The notes under the pieces: model-generated
The model's input: the letters and a program-made list of their open reading frames with translations, nothing else
What the model was told of the DNA's origin: nothing
Databases searched by the model: none
Shown: positions 18,469-25,992 of the stretch, piece by piece
How the letters are laid out: every line of letters starts with the position of its first letter
Position numbering within the stretch: position 1 is the stretch's first letter
DNA from: Streptococcus gallinaceus
GTDB taxonomy: Bacteria; Bacillota; Bacilli; Lactobacillales; Streptococcaceae
Assembly (NCBI RefSeq): GCF_024170225.1
Contig: NZ_JALJXU010000001.1
Coordinates: 248,001 to 312,000, forward strand
Length of the DNA stretch: 64,000 nt
Direction: 5' to 3'
Position numbers and translations under genes: made by a program

Positions 18469-19128
18469 TTGCACCATAAGTATTCAAAAGAACAATTGGA
18501 GAGAAAAGCGTTAAAAATTTTGAATGAATATGAAAATGGTAAAATGTTAAACAAACCAAGTCCACTGGATGTGGATGAGTTTGCAGAGTTTCATTTGGGA
18601 TTAACTATTGATTTTGCAAATCTATCTTCAGATTGTTTAACATTGGGCTGTATGTGTTTTTATGATGGAAAGTTAGAAGTTTGGGATGATAATAGGGAAC
18701 ATACACATTATATTGATGTTAGCCAAGGTACATTATATATAGATAATCAAGCTCTAGCTTTTTGTTCAAAAGAAAGAACTAATTTTACCATTATGCACGA
18801 GTGTGCTCATTGGATTTTACATAAAAGGTTTTACTTCAGAAGTAAGAAACGTTTAATGAGGGACAGAATTATAGTATATAAATCTGATGATGTAAAATTG
18901 AAGATGACTGATGATGAAGTTAAAGAATGGCAAGCTGATTATTTAGCTGGAGCTTTACTAATGCCTAAACAGATGATTAATAAATACTTGGAGGTTAATT
19001 TTGGATTTAAAAATAACAGTAATTTAAAAGTTGAAAAGTATATTGTGGATGAGCTAGCTAAGGTGTTTGAGGTTTCTAAGGCAGCGATGATGGTTAGATT
19101 AAAGAATTTAGCAATAGAAGTTATGTAG
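18469..19128 (+). CDS. ImmA/IrrE family metallopeptidase
   Basis: About 219 residues. TTG at 18469 is chosen as start because GGGAGGA lies 8-9 bases upstream; an in-frame ATG at 18439 inside the XRE gene lacks one. The zinc site HECAH is visible in TIMHECAHWILHKRF (about residue 107), with a downstream Glu-rich helix WQADYLAGALLMP that supplies the third ligand. ImmA-type proteases cleave their XRE repressor partner after DNA damage or a quorum cue, starting induction in ICEBs1 and many phages. The tight pairing with the XRE gene supports that role here. Confidence 0.88.
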   Translation: MHHKYSKEQLERKALKILNEYENGKMLNKPSPLDVDEFAEFHLGLTIDFANLSSDCLTLGCMCFYDGKLEVWDDNREHTHYIDVSQGTLYIDNQALAFCSKERTNFTIMHECAHWILHKRFYFRSKKRLMRDRIIVYKSDDVKLKMTDDEVKEWQADYLAGALLMPKQMINKYLEVNFGFKNNSNLKVEKYIVDELAKVFEVSKAAMMVRLKNLAIEVM

Positions 19129-19218
19129 AGGAGAATTACTAAATGGTATATTCTCTATATTTTAAAATCAAATGTTCGCAAAAAAGCGTAAGTGATTATT
19201 TTCAAAGGAGGGATTTTA

Positions 19219-19386
19219 TTGAATCAAATGAAGTGCACATGTTGTGGGAAAAGGATTTTTGATATTTCTTCTTTTCCAAAAGAGGATATTTACATTGAGT
19301 TGAAATGTAGTAATTGTAAGAATATCGTTAAAATATCATGTAAACCAGAGTCTTTGCTGGTAAGAAAAATGAAAAAAGCAATTTAA
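19219..19386 (+). CDS. Com-like small zinc-binding protein
   Basis: A 55-residue protein from a TTG start 8-9 bases after AAAGGAGGG; an internal ATG at 19228 is the alternative. Two CxxC knuckles (CTCCGK and CSNCKN) spaced by about 25 residues resemble the phage Mu Com family. Mu Com is an RNA-binding zinc protein that opens an inhibitory hairpin in the mom mRNA and allows its translation. The gene stands alone between the lysogeny pair and the early operon, and its mRNA ends in a terminator hairpin. Its possible link to the RBS-pairing leaders at 20277 and 24851 is inference. A general zinc-ribbon protein is the alternative. Confidence 0.65.
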   Translation: MNQMKCTCCGKRIFDISSFPKEDIYIELKCSNCKNIVKISCKPESLLVRKMKKAI

Positions 19387-19427
19387 TAAAGGTTCATACC
19401 GAGCAACGGAATCAATTAAGAATTACC

Positions 19428-19488
19428 AAATGGCCGGATGATTTACAGGAGCTATAGTCTTGTGAATCATTCTGGCCATTTTTGTTTT
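19428..19488 (+). terminator. Long-stem terminator after the Com-like gene
   Basis: AAATGGCCGGATGATTTACA (19428-19447) pairs with TGTGAATCATTCTGGCCATTT (19461-19481) with few mismatches, followed by TTGTTTT. Confidence 0.8.
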
Positions 19489-19530
19489 ATAAAACATATT
19501 AATTTTGAATTGCAATAGAGACTAGTATGT

Positions 19531-19688
19531 TAATCTCCCTTCCTAGCTCATCAATTAGCTACTGATGACTGGCAGCGAAGAAGGGAACAAAATTTTAATA
19601 GTGTCAACCTAGCCAGTTGGTTGATCAGAAATGAGGAATTCATTTTATGATCAGCAACAATAGAAAGTTCCACTGGGTTCCTCATTTC
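19531..19688 (+). ncRNA. Candidate structured leader upstream of the sigma-like gene
   Basis: Two potential secondary structures precede the gene at 19715. The first has TCCCTTC (19536-19542) pairing with GAAGGGA (19580-19586), enclosing TCATCA (19548-19553) and TGATGA (19563-19568). The second is a perfect 11-bp inverted repeat GAAATGAGGAA / TTCCTCATTTC (19628-19638, 19678-19688). There is no good coding frame here. It could be a regulatory leader or small RNA; not a family I recognise. Confidence 0.4.
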
Positions 19689-19714
19689 CAATTAGGAAAG
19701 AGAGGTAACCAAAC

Positions 19715-20275
19715 GTGGTTAACAACAATTACATTGGGAAGAAAACCCCACAAAACAAACGAATGTCGTATAAGTATTATGAAACAGAAAAGGTCGATGG
19801 TGAATGGAAAACGAAGGTTGTGTGTGAAATTAAACCAGATGGTACAAAAGAAACAGAAATTTTAATCGAAACACTTCATAAACTGGATGATGCTGAGATT
19901 TACAATAACACCAAAAATAAACGTAAGATTTTAAACGATAAAGAAAAAGCTGAAAAGAGACAATGGGAAAAAGAACATCCTGATGAATCTTGGGACTATG
20001 GCTATACTCAGTCACTTGATGCTCTAGAAGAAAAAGGTATTCAATTGGATAAAACATCAATTTTAGCAGTTTCAGAGGATGAAGTGGTTGATGAAAAGAT
20101 AGAAAGACTGATGAATGCAATGCAAAAGCTGACACCTAAACAGAGAGATTTGCTTGAACAGATATTTTGGAATGGCAAAACGCAAGAAGAGTTGGCTGAA
20201 GAACAAGGAGTTACTCAGTCTGCTATTTCAAAACAATTTGATCGCATTAAGAAAAAGATAAAAAAATATTTTTAA
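19715..20275 (+). CDS. Sigma-70-like phage regulator
   Basis: A 186-residue protein with GTG start 8-9 bases after AGAGAGG. The N-terminal two thirds are charged and unlike any fold I recognise. The C terminus is a sigma region-4 type helix-turn-helix (about residues 128-186: MQKLTPKQRDLLEQIFWNGKTQEELAEEQGVTQSAISKQFDRIKKKIKKYF). Such proteins head the early operon of this prophage group and presumably regulate transcription. Regions 2 and 3 of a full sigma factor are not evident, so it is probably a DNA-binding regulator and not a complete sigma. Confidence 0.75.
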   Translation: MVNNNYIGKKTPQNKRMSYKYYETEKVDGEWKTKVVCEIKPDGTKETEILIETLHKLDDAEIYNNTKNKRKILNDKEKAEKRQWEKEHPDESWDYGYTQSLDALEEKGIQLDKTSILAVSEDEVVDEKIERLMNAMQKLTPKQRDLLEQIFWNGKTQEELAEEQGVTQSAISKQFDRIKKKIKKYF

Positions 20276-20276
20276 G

Positions 20277-20359
20277 ACCGTCATATTTTCTGTCAATTCA
20301 TTGCCTATATATGTGAAGGGGTTAAGTCTTTCAAAAAATATATAGGAGGTAGAGTTGCT
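20277..20359 (+). promoter_or_regulatory. RBS-sequestering leader hairpin, copy 1
   Basis: CCTATATAT (20304-20312) is perfectly complementary to ATATATAGG (20338-20346), whose last bases belong to the Shine-Dalgarno AGGAGG (20344-20349) of the gene at 20360. The 25-base loop (ATGTGA..GGG..TAAG..TTTCAAAAAA pattern) and upstream CGTCATA box are shared with the leader at 24851. Confidence 0.65.
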
Positions 20360-20569
20360 ATGAACTTAAAACATAGAGTACGTATCAACATGACTGACAG
20401 TGATGGTAATAAACAAGCTGTACTACGTGGGGGTGTGCGAAACATCCCGCGTAGAATAGCACAGTGGTTGTTTGGAGAGAATCTTGAGATTTTAGTGTTA
20501 GCACCTGGTCAGAGCGTTGAATCAGTAGAGATACACGAAATAAGGAAAGGAGAAGATACAAATGAGTAA
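20360..20569 (+). CDS. Small phage protein of unknown function
   Basis: A 69-residue protein (MNLKHRVRINMTDSDGNKQA...) with a possible beta-rich fold and a conserved-looking RGGVRNIPRRIAQWLFG segment. No domain was recognised. It is the first gene after the RBS-pairing leader, overlaps the next gene by 8 bp, and heads the block that leads to the DUF2800 and DUF2815 genes. Translation is probably controlled by the leader, since its only Shine-Dalgarno is within the predicted stem. Confidence 0.75.
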   Translation: MNLKHRVRINMTDSDGNKQAVLRGGVRNIPRRIAQWLFGENLEILVLAPGQSVESVEIHEIRKGEDTNE

Positions 20570-20873
20570 AACAAAGTTATTGTTAGATGTAATTAAGAAT
20601 TTACGAAATCTAGCCGATAGTCTTCAAGATTTACATAATGGAATGATTGAACCGTCAAGTACTGAAACTACCGATGATGTGGAAGAAAAAAATATAAATA
20701 AAGAAGAATCAAAAGTTTCACTTGAAGAAGTACGTGGCTTATTAGCCAAAAAATCGCAGGAAGGCAAATCTTCAGAAGTACGAGCGTTAATTCAAAGTTA
20801 TGGTGTGGCTAAATTATCTGAAGTAAGCGAGTCAGATTTTGAAGACTTATATTTGAAAGCAGAGGTGTTATAG
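20562..20873 (+). CDS. Small acidic phage protein (often labelled rrp5-like)
   Basis: A 103-residue protein with an N-terminal helical part (LLLDVIKNLRNLADSLQDLHNG), a Glu/Asp/Asn-rich linker and a C-terminal helical domain (SLEEVRGLLAKKSQEGKSSEVRALIQSYGVAKLSEV). Phage proteins of this type are commonly named rRNA biogenesis protein rrp5 in automated annotation, a label with no support here. The C-terminal pattern is common in single-strand DNA annealing or accessory recombination gene clusters. It overlaps its left neighbour and ends one base before the DUF2800 gene. Function unknown. Confidence 0.8.
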   Translation: MSKTKLLLDVIKNLRNLADSLQDLHNGMIEPSSTETTDDVEEKNINKEESKVSLEEVRGLLAKKSQEGKSSEVRALIQSYGVAKLSEVSESDFEDLYLKAEVL

Positions 20874-20874
20874 A

Positions 20875-22029
20875 ATGACTGAAAAACACGCAACTTTATC
20901 CGCAAGTAGTAGTCACCGTTGGTTATCCGCACCCCCGCTACCTCAACTTGAGAAATTCTTTGAGAACAAAACAAGTGAAGTAGCACATGAAGGAACGGCT
21001 TGTCATGAACTAGCAGCTCATAAAATCTTGAAAGCACTAGGTGAAAAAACAAAAAAACCAGAGTCGAAATATCAAGACAAAGAGATGGAGGATTGTACAG
21101 ATGACTATGTGGCTTTTATGATGGAAACTTTAGCTAAAGTTAAAGAGAAAATATCTGACCCCGTTGTCTTGATTGAACAATGTTTAGATTTCTCAAACTA
21201 TGTTCCTGACGGGTTTGGTACTGGAGACTGTCTGATTATCGCAGACGGATTACTTCATATAATGGATTTAAAATATGGAAAAGGAATCCAAGTTGATGCA
21301 AAAGATAATCCACAAATGATGTTATACGCTCTAGGGGCTTTAAATCTCTATGATGCTTTGTACGACATCAAGGAAGTTACGATGACGATTTTTCAACCAC
21401 GTAAGTTTCATATTTCAACCGATACAAAATCTGTAGAAGAATTGCTACATTGGGCGAACACAGAGTTGAAAGAGAAAGCTGAGTTAGCTTTTAAAGGAGA
21501 AGGTACAGTTGAATACGGGCCATGGCTACAATTTAGTAACTGCAACGCAGTGCTTAGGGTTAGGAAAGATTATCACGACAAGCTAAAGAGATTTCAACTA
21601 GCCTCACCTCATTTACTAACTGATGCAGAGATTGAAGAAGTTTTAGAACACGTAGATGATTTAGTTAAATGGGCAAATGATATTAAAGAGTACGCTACTA
21701 AAATTGCACTGGAAACGGATAAAGAATGGTCTGGCTATAAATTAGTTGAAGGACGTTCTATTCGTAAATTCAAAGATGAAGAACAAGTTGCTAAAATTGC
21801 CGAAGAAAATGGCTACACAAATATCTATCGCAAGAGTTTAATCACGTTAACAGATATGCAAAAACTAATGGGTAGAGAAACATTTAATACTTTATTAGGG
21901 AAGCACATCTACAAACCACAAGGGAAGCCTACCCTTGTTCCGATAACGGATAAAAGAAAGGCACTAGTCATGCACAATGTAGAACAAGAATTCAAGGAGG
22001 AAAAGTATCATGGCAAACAAAGGAAATAA
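20875..22029 (+). CDS. DUF2800 family nuclease (RecB/Cas4-like fold)
   Basis: A 384-residue protein opening with HATLSASSSHRWLSAPPLPQLE, typical of DUF2800. The nuclease core of the PD-(D/E)xK type is suggested by GTGDCLIIADGLLHIMDLKYGKG (about residues 115-137), with the D..LKYGK pattern, and a QMMLYALGAL helix downstream. In this phage group it is paired with the DUF2815 protein, together resembling an exonuclease plus ssDNA-binding module for recombination or replication. The 3' end overlaps the DUF2815 start by 20 bp. Confidence 0.88.
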   Translation: MTEKHATLSASSSHRWLSAPPLPQLEKFFENKTSEVAHEGTACHELAAHKILKALGEKTKKPESKYQDKEMEDCTDDYVAFMMETLAKVKEKISDPVVLIEQCLDFSNYVPDGFGTGDCLIIADGLLHIMDLKYGKGIQVDAKDNPQMMLYALGALNLYDALYDIKEVTMTIFQPRKFHISTDTKSVEELLHWANTELKEKAELAFKGEGTVEYGPWLQFSNCNAVLRVRKDYHDKLKRFQLASPHLLTDAEIEEVLEHVDDLVKWANDIKEYATKIALETDKEWSGYKLVEGRSIRKFKDEEQVAKIAEENGYTNIYRKSLITLTDMQKLMGRETFNTLLGKHIYKPQGKPTLVPITDKRKALVMHNVEQEFKEEKYHGKQRK

Positions 22030-22561
22030 CACAAAGGTAGTAACAGGAGTAAATACACGATTTTCATATTTTAATGGTTGGGAAGCAGTATCCATCAATG
22101 GTAGTAATCCAAAATACAGTGTATCGGTTTTAATTCCAAAAGACGATAAAGAAACAATCGCTAAGATTGAAAAAGCAATTGATACAGCGATTGAACAAGG
22201 AATTGCAAAGTTTGGTGGTAAGAAACCGAATAAAGCAGCAATTAAATTACCATTACGTGATGGAGATATTGAACGAGACGATGAGGCTTATAAAGGCCAT
22301 TTCTTCATCAATGCCAATTCAACAACTGCACCACAGATTGTAGATAAGAACGTCCAACCTATTTTAAATCGAGAAGAAGTATACAGTGGTTGTTATGGTC
22401 GAGTATCGCTAAACTTCTATGCTTATAATGCCAACGGAAATAAGGGGATAGCCTGTGGTCTAGGGAATATTCAAAAATTGCGAGATGGTGAACCGTTAGG
22501 TGGTAGAAGTAATGCGACTGACGATTTTAGCACAGTAGAAGATGACGAATTTTTAGCGTAG
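22010..22561 (+). CDS. DUF2815 family protein (ssDNA-binding-like)
   Basis: A 183-residue protein with the DUF2815 hallmarks: TRFSYFNGWEA..NGSNPKYSVSVLIPK near the start, a central DGD..ERDDEAYKGHFFINANS and a C-terminal GCYGRVSLNFYAYN..GNKGIACGLGNIQKL. Members are predicted OB-fold, single-strand DNA binding proteins of phages. The start is preceded by AAGGAGG inside the upstream gene. The acidic tail (TDDFSTVEDDEFLA) is like the C-terminal tip of SSB proteins, which recruits partners. Confidence 0.88.
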   Translation: MANKGNNTKVVTGVNTRFSYFNGWEAVSINGSNPKYSVSVLIPKDDKETIAKIEKAIDTAIEQGIAKFGGKKPNKAAIKLPLRDGDIERDDEAYKGHFFINANSTTAPQIVDKNVQPILNREEVYSGCYGRVSLNFYAYNANGNKGIACGLGNIQKLRDGEPLGGRSNATDDFSTVEDDEFLA

Positions 22562-22574
22562 GAGGATAAAGAAG

Positions 22575-22706
22575 ATGAACGGATTTTTAACAGTAATGGC
22601 TTATATTTCAATGACTTTATGGACGTTGTTTGGACTATTTATGTTCTACACAAGTGTCCGCGATGATATGCGTAATGAAAAAGAACGCAAGGAGAAAAAA
22701 CAATGA
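22575..22706 (+). CDS. Small single-span membrane protein
   Basis: A 43-residue frame with ATG behind GGAGGATAAAG. A hydrophobic segment (FLTVMAYISMTLWTLFGLFMFYT) is followed by a charged tail (RDDMRNEKERKEKKQ). It overlaps the next small frame by 4 bp (ATGA), which supports translation of both. Function unknown. Confidence 0.55.
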   Translation: MNGFLTVMAYISMTLWTLFGLFMFYTSVRDDMRNEKERKEKKQ

Positions 22707-22819
22707 TAGATATAGTGAATGGATTATTGATATTACTCCTAGGTGTATATGTTGGCAAAATTGTCATTAAACGACTAACCGACTTATACATTGAAATTAA
22801 AGATAAATTAGGTAAGTAA
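22703..22819 (+). CDS. Small single-span membrane protein
   Basis: A 38-residue frame starting at ATGA overlapping the previous stop, with GGAG upstream. It has one hydrophobic stretch (IVNGLLILLLGVYVGKIVI) and a basic/acidic tail (KRLTDLYIEIKDKLGK). Tandem tiny membrane proteins between SSB-like and polymerase genes are unexplained; no function can be assigned. Confidence 0.5.
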   Translation: MIDIVNGLLILLLGVYVGKIVIKRLTDLYIEIKDKLGK

Positions 22820-22870
22820 ACGGCAATGGGGGTGGAGAATTTCACTCCCTTTGTTTTATTGGAGGTAAAA

Positions 22871-24814
22871 ATGAAAATAGAAAAACTCAGTATTGATATT
22901 GAAACATTTTCCAGTGTTAATCTAGCAAAGTCAGGAGTCTATCGTTACGCAGAATCAGAAGATTTTGAACTGTTACTATTTGCTTATTCAGTTAATGATG
23001 AACCAGTCCAAATAGTGGATATTGCAAATGGAGAAAAGATACCACAAGAAATACTTGCCGCATTGCAGGATAATACGATACCCAAATGGGCTTTTAATGC
23101 ACAGTTTGAACGTATTTGCTTATCACGTCATCTAGGATTACCAACTGGAGAATACTTAAACCCAATTAATTGGCATTGCACAATGGTGTGGGCAGCTTAT
23201 ATGGGGTTACCTTTATCACTTGAAGGAGTGGGGACTGTGCTTGGACTAGATAAGCAAAAGCTAACGGAAGGGAAAGACCTTATTCGATACTTTTGTGTTC
23301 CTTGTAATCCGACTAAAAGTAATGGTGGTCGAACACGAAATTTACCACGTCATGATACCCTCAAATGGAAACAGTTCAAAGAATACAATAAGCGAGATGT
23401 AGAAGTGGAACAAGAAATTCAAATGAAACTAAAAAACTTCCCAGTACCAAATTTTTTATGGGACGAGTACGTATTGGATCAGCAGATAAACGACCGTGGA
23501 ATTTTGATCGATAGGCAATTTGTTAAACAAGCCATCTCAACAGATGAGAAGATACGCAATCAACTTTTATTAGATGTACAAGAAGTAACTGGGCTAGATA
23601 ATCCAAACTCAGTTATTCAGTTAAAAGAGTGGTTACTGTCAAAAGGAATTGAAGTAGAAAGTTTAGATAAAAAGTCAGTAATGAAACTTGTTCAAGTAAC
23701 AAAAGGTGAGATAGCTGAAGTATTAGGGAAACGACTACAATTCGCAAAATCATCAGTTAAGAAGTATCAAGCGATGGATAACGTAGCATGTTCTGATAAT
23801 CGTTGTAGAGGTATGTTTCAGTTTCTAGGTGCAAATCGCACTGGACGTTTTGCAGGTAGATTAGTCCAATTACAAAATTTACCACAAAATCATATGAGTG
23901 ATTTAGCTGAAGTACGAGAATTGGTTAGACAAGGGAATGCTAACTTGGAGTTACTGTATGATGACGTTCCTAAAGTATTATCAGAGTTAATTCGTACTGC
24001 GTTTATTCCATCAAAAGATGAACAGTTCTATGTTGCTGACTTCTCTGCGATTGAAGCACGAGTAATCGCATGGCTTGCAGGCGAGAGTTGGCGAGAAGAA
24101 GTGTTTAAGAAAAACGGGGATATTTACTGTGCTAGTGCTAGTCAGATGTTTGGAGTTCCAGTTGAAAAGCACGGAGTGAATGGACATTTAAGACAAAAAG
24201 GGAAGATTGCAGAACTTGCTCTTGGTTATGGAGGTTCAGTCGGTGCATTAACTGCGATGGGAGCATTAGAGATGGGACTAACTGAAGAAGAGTTAAAACC
24301 GTTAGTTGACGTATGGCGTGAGTCTAATCCAAATATTGTCGATCTTTGGTGGAGTGTGGATAAAGCAGTGAAAGACGCCATAAAAGGAAGAGCAACGACT
24401 AAAACACATGGGATACAGTTTAGTTGTAAAAGCGGACTACTTAGAATTACCTTACCTAGTAAACGGCAACTTACCTATATCAAACCACGAATCGACATGA
24501 ACAAGTTTGGTGGAGAGTCAGTAACCTATGAAGGAATCGGTGCAACGAAAAAATGGGAGCGAATAGAAAGTTATGGACCAAAGTTTGTAGAAAATATCGT
24601 TCAAGCAATAGCAAGAGATATTTTGGTATATGCGATGAAGAATTTAAGTCAGTATGACATTGTAGCCCATGTACACGATGAAGTGATTGTCGAATCAAGT
24701 AAAGACACAAAGTTAGAAGATATTATTCAAACTATGAGTCAAGTGCCAAGTTGGGCAAATGGCTTAATACCAAATGCAGATGGCTATGTGTGTGATTTTT
24801 ATAAGAAGGATTAG
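22871..24814 (+). CDS. Phage family A DNA polymerase (PolA-like with 3'-5' exonuclease)
   Basis: About 647 residues. ATG at 22871 follows GGAGG by 6 bases; an upstream in-frame ATG at 22826 has no good site. The exonuclease domain begins at once (LSIDIETFSSVNL, first catalytic Asp and Glu). Polymerase motif A is FYVADFSAIEARVIAWLAG (about residue 383), motif B RQKGKIAELALGYGG (about 440) and motif C IVAHVHDEVIVE (about 597), with the catalytic HDE. It replicates phage DNA. It ends in a terminator hairpin that overlaps its stop codon. Confidence 0.95.
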   Translation: MKIEKLSIDIETFSSVNLAKSGVYRYAESEDFELLLFAYSVNDEPVQIVDIANGEKIPQEILAALQDNTIPKWAFNAQFERICLSRHLGLPTGEYLNPINWHCTMVWAAYMGLPLSLEGVGTVLGLDKQKLTEGKDLIRYFCVPCNPTKSNGGRTRNLPRHDTLKWKQFKEYNKRDVEVEQEIQMKLKNFPVPNFLWDEYVLDQQINDRGILIDRQFVKQAISTDEKIRNQLLLDVQEVTGLDNPNSVIQLKEWLLSKGIEVESLDKKSVMKLVQVTKGEIAEVLGKRLQFAKSSVKKYQAMDNVACSDNRCRGMFQFLGANRTGRFAGRLVQLQNLPQNHMSDLAEVRELVRQGNANLELLYDDVPKVLSELIRTAFIPSKDEQFYVADFSAIEARVIAWLAGESWREEVFKKNGDIYCASASQMFGVPVEKHGVNGHLRQKGKIAELALGYGGSVGALTAMGALEMGLTEEELKPLVDVWRESNPNIVDLWWSVDKAVKDAIKGRATTKTHGIQFSCKSGLLRITLPSKRQLTYIKPRIDMNKFGGESVTYEGIGATKKWERIESYGPKFVENIVQAIARDILVYAMKNLSQYDIVAHVHDEVIVESSKDTKLEDIIQTMSQVPSWANGLIPNADGYVCDFYKKD

Positions 24815-24843
24815 TGCGAGAAAAATTTTCTCGTACTTTTTAA
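24813..24843 (+). terminator. Terminator after the polymerase gene
   Basis: AGTGCGAGAAAA and TTTTCTCGTACT form a 12-bp stem with one G-U pair, then TTTT. It overlaps the polymerase stop. Confidence 0.8.
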
Positions 24844-24850
24844 ATAAAAA

Positions 24851-24935
24851 CGTCATAATTTTTAGAAATTCTTTGCCTATAGATGTGAGAGGGATAAGAC
24901 CTTTTCAAAAAATAAAACTATAGGAGGTAGCTATT
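24851..24935 (+). promoter_or_regulatory. RBS-sequestering leader hairpin, copy 2
   Basis: CCTATAG (24876-24882) pairs perfectly with CTATAGG (24918-24924), whose AGG begins the Shine-Dalgarno AGGAGG (24922-24927). The CGTCATA box, TTGCCTATA, ATGTGA, GGG.TAAG and TTTTCAAAAAATA segments match copy 1 at 20277, while the stem differs by compensating bases. Confidence 0.65.
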
Positions 24936-25616
24936 ATGAAAGAGCTAATACCAAAGAATGAATATGGCATTTTTGCTGATATGAAAGATGTTGCGCGTGT
25001 GGACAGTTTATTCATTGCTGATGCATTTGAAAAAAATCATAAGGAAGTATTGCGAGATATTCGTAAACTAACCGCGCCCACATCTGGGTTGAGTGATGAA
25101 TTTGCTGAGCGCAATTTTGCGCTGGGGTCATACAAAGATAAACAAAATCAGAAAAGACCATGTTATTACTTAACTCGTGACGGGTTTACGATGCTTGTGA
25201 TGGGATACACGGGTAAAAAAGCCATGTCGTTTAAAGAGTTGTACATCAAGCGATTCAATGAAATGGAAGAATTCATTTCAACTTTGCAGTCTGCAAGATG
25301 TGAATTTCCACACTTAACTGAGAATATTAAACTCATTCATTCGAATCCAAAACCTTATCACTTTAGCAATGAGTGTGACTTGATAAACAGAGTAGCTTTA
25401 GGACAATCAGCTAAACAATTTAGACTTACCAATGGAATTGAAAAAGGCAAAAGTATTCGTCCACATTTAACAAAAGAACAAATTGATTTGGTAGAAGTAC
25501 TACAAAAAGTGGATGTGGGATTGCTAGTTGCTTTTCCAAATTATGAAGATAGAAAGCGACACTTAGAATGGTACAAAACAAAATGGGAGGAACAAAACAA
25601 TGTCAAAATCAATTAG
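24936..25616 (+). CDS. Rha-family phage regulatory protein
   Basis: A 226-residue protein. The N-terminal Rha domain is clear (VDSLFIADAFEKNHKEVLRDIRKL, later RPCYYLTRDGFTMLVMGYTGKKAM and YIKRFNEMEEFI). The C-terminal part (about 125-226) is a separate domain with QSAKQFRLTNGIEKGKSIRPHLTKEQIDLVEVLQKVDVGLL, reminiscent of antirepressor C-termini. Rha proteins interfere with growth of phages or act as antirepressors. Its ribosome-binding site lies in the leader stem, so expression is probably translationally controlled. It overlaps the next gene by 17 bp. Confidence 0.88.
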   Translation: MKELIPKNEYGIFADMKDVARVDSLFIADAFEKNHKEVLRDIRKLTAPTSGLSDEFAERNFALGSYKDKQNQKRPCYYLTRDGFTMLVMGYTGKKAMSFKELYIKRFNEMEEFISTLQSARCEFPHLTENIKLIHSNPKPYHFSNECDLINRVALGQSAKQFRLTNGIEKGKSIRPHLTKEQIDLVEVLQKVDVGLLVAFPNYEDRKRHLEWYKTKWEEQNNVKIN

Positions 25617-25992
25617 TCGTGTCATGAAAGAAAAAGGAATGGAGTTTAAACCCTTGGTTTATATCTGTGCTCCGTTTAGTGGAGATGTAGAAGTAAATAT
25701 CAAAAATGCAGTCAAACTGGCAGAACTAGCTTACCAAAAAGGCTGTATTCCACTAACACCACATTTGTTGTTTCCATTTATGGATGATGAGAATAAAAAA
25801 CACCGAAAAGATGCGATGTTTATGGATATTATTTTACTAGGTAAATGCCAAGAACTGTGGGTGTTAGGTGATGAAATCACTCAGGGTATGGAAAAAGAAA
25901 TTCAGGTTGCAACAGAAAGACGTCAAACGATTAAATATTTTAATCACGATTTAGTGGAGGTAACGTATGAAACTAACGATTTATTCATCTAA
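25600..25992 (+). CDS. DUF4406 protein (nucleoside 2-deoxyribosyltransferase-like)
   Basis: A 130-residue protein, ATG behind GGGAGGA. The fold signature YICAPFSGDVEVNIKNAVKLAELAYQKGCIPLTPH and the later DIILLGKCQELWVLGDEITQGMEKEI are those of DUF4406, related to nucleoside 2-deoxyribosyltransferases. It may act in nucleotide metabolism or host-nucleotide recognition during replication. The substrate is unknown. It overlaps the primase gene by 26 bp. Confidence 0.85.
   Translation: MSKSISRVMKEKGMEFKPLVYICAPFSGDVEVNIKNAVKLAELAYQKGCIPLTPHLLFPFMDDENKKHRKDAMFMDIILLGKCQELWVLGDEITQGMEKEIQVATERRQTIKYFNHDLVEVTYETNDLFI

Noticed and set aside
19715..20275. Complete sigma factor
   Set aside because: Only a region-4-like HTH is recognisable; regions 2 and 3 are absent.
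20562..20873. Label rRNA biogenesis protein rrp5
   Set aside because: The name is an annotation artefact; the protein is a small phage product with no S1 repeats.
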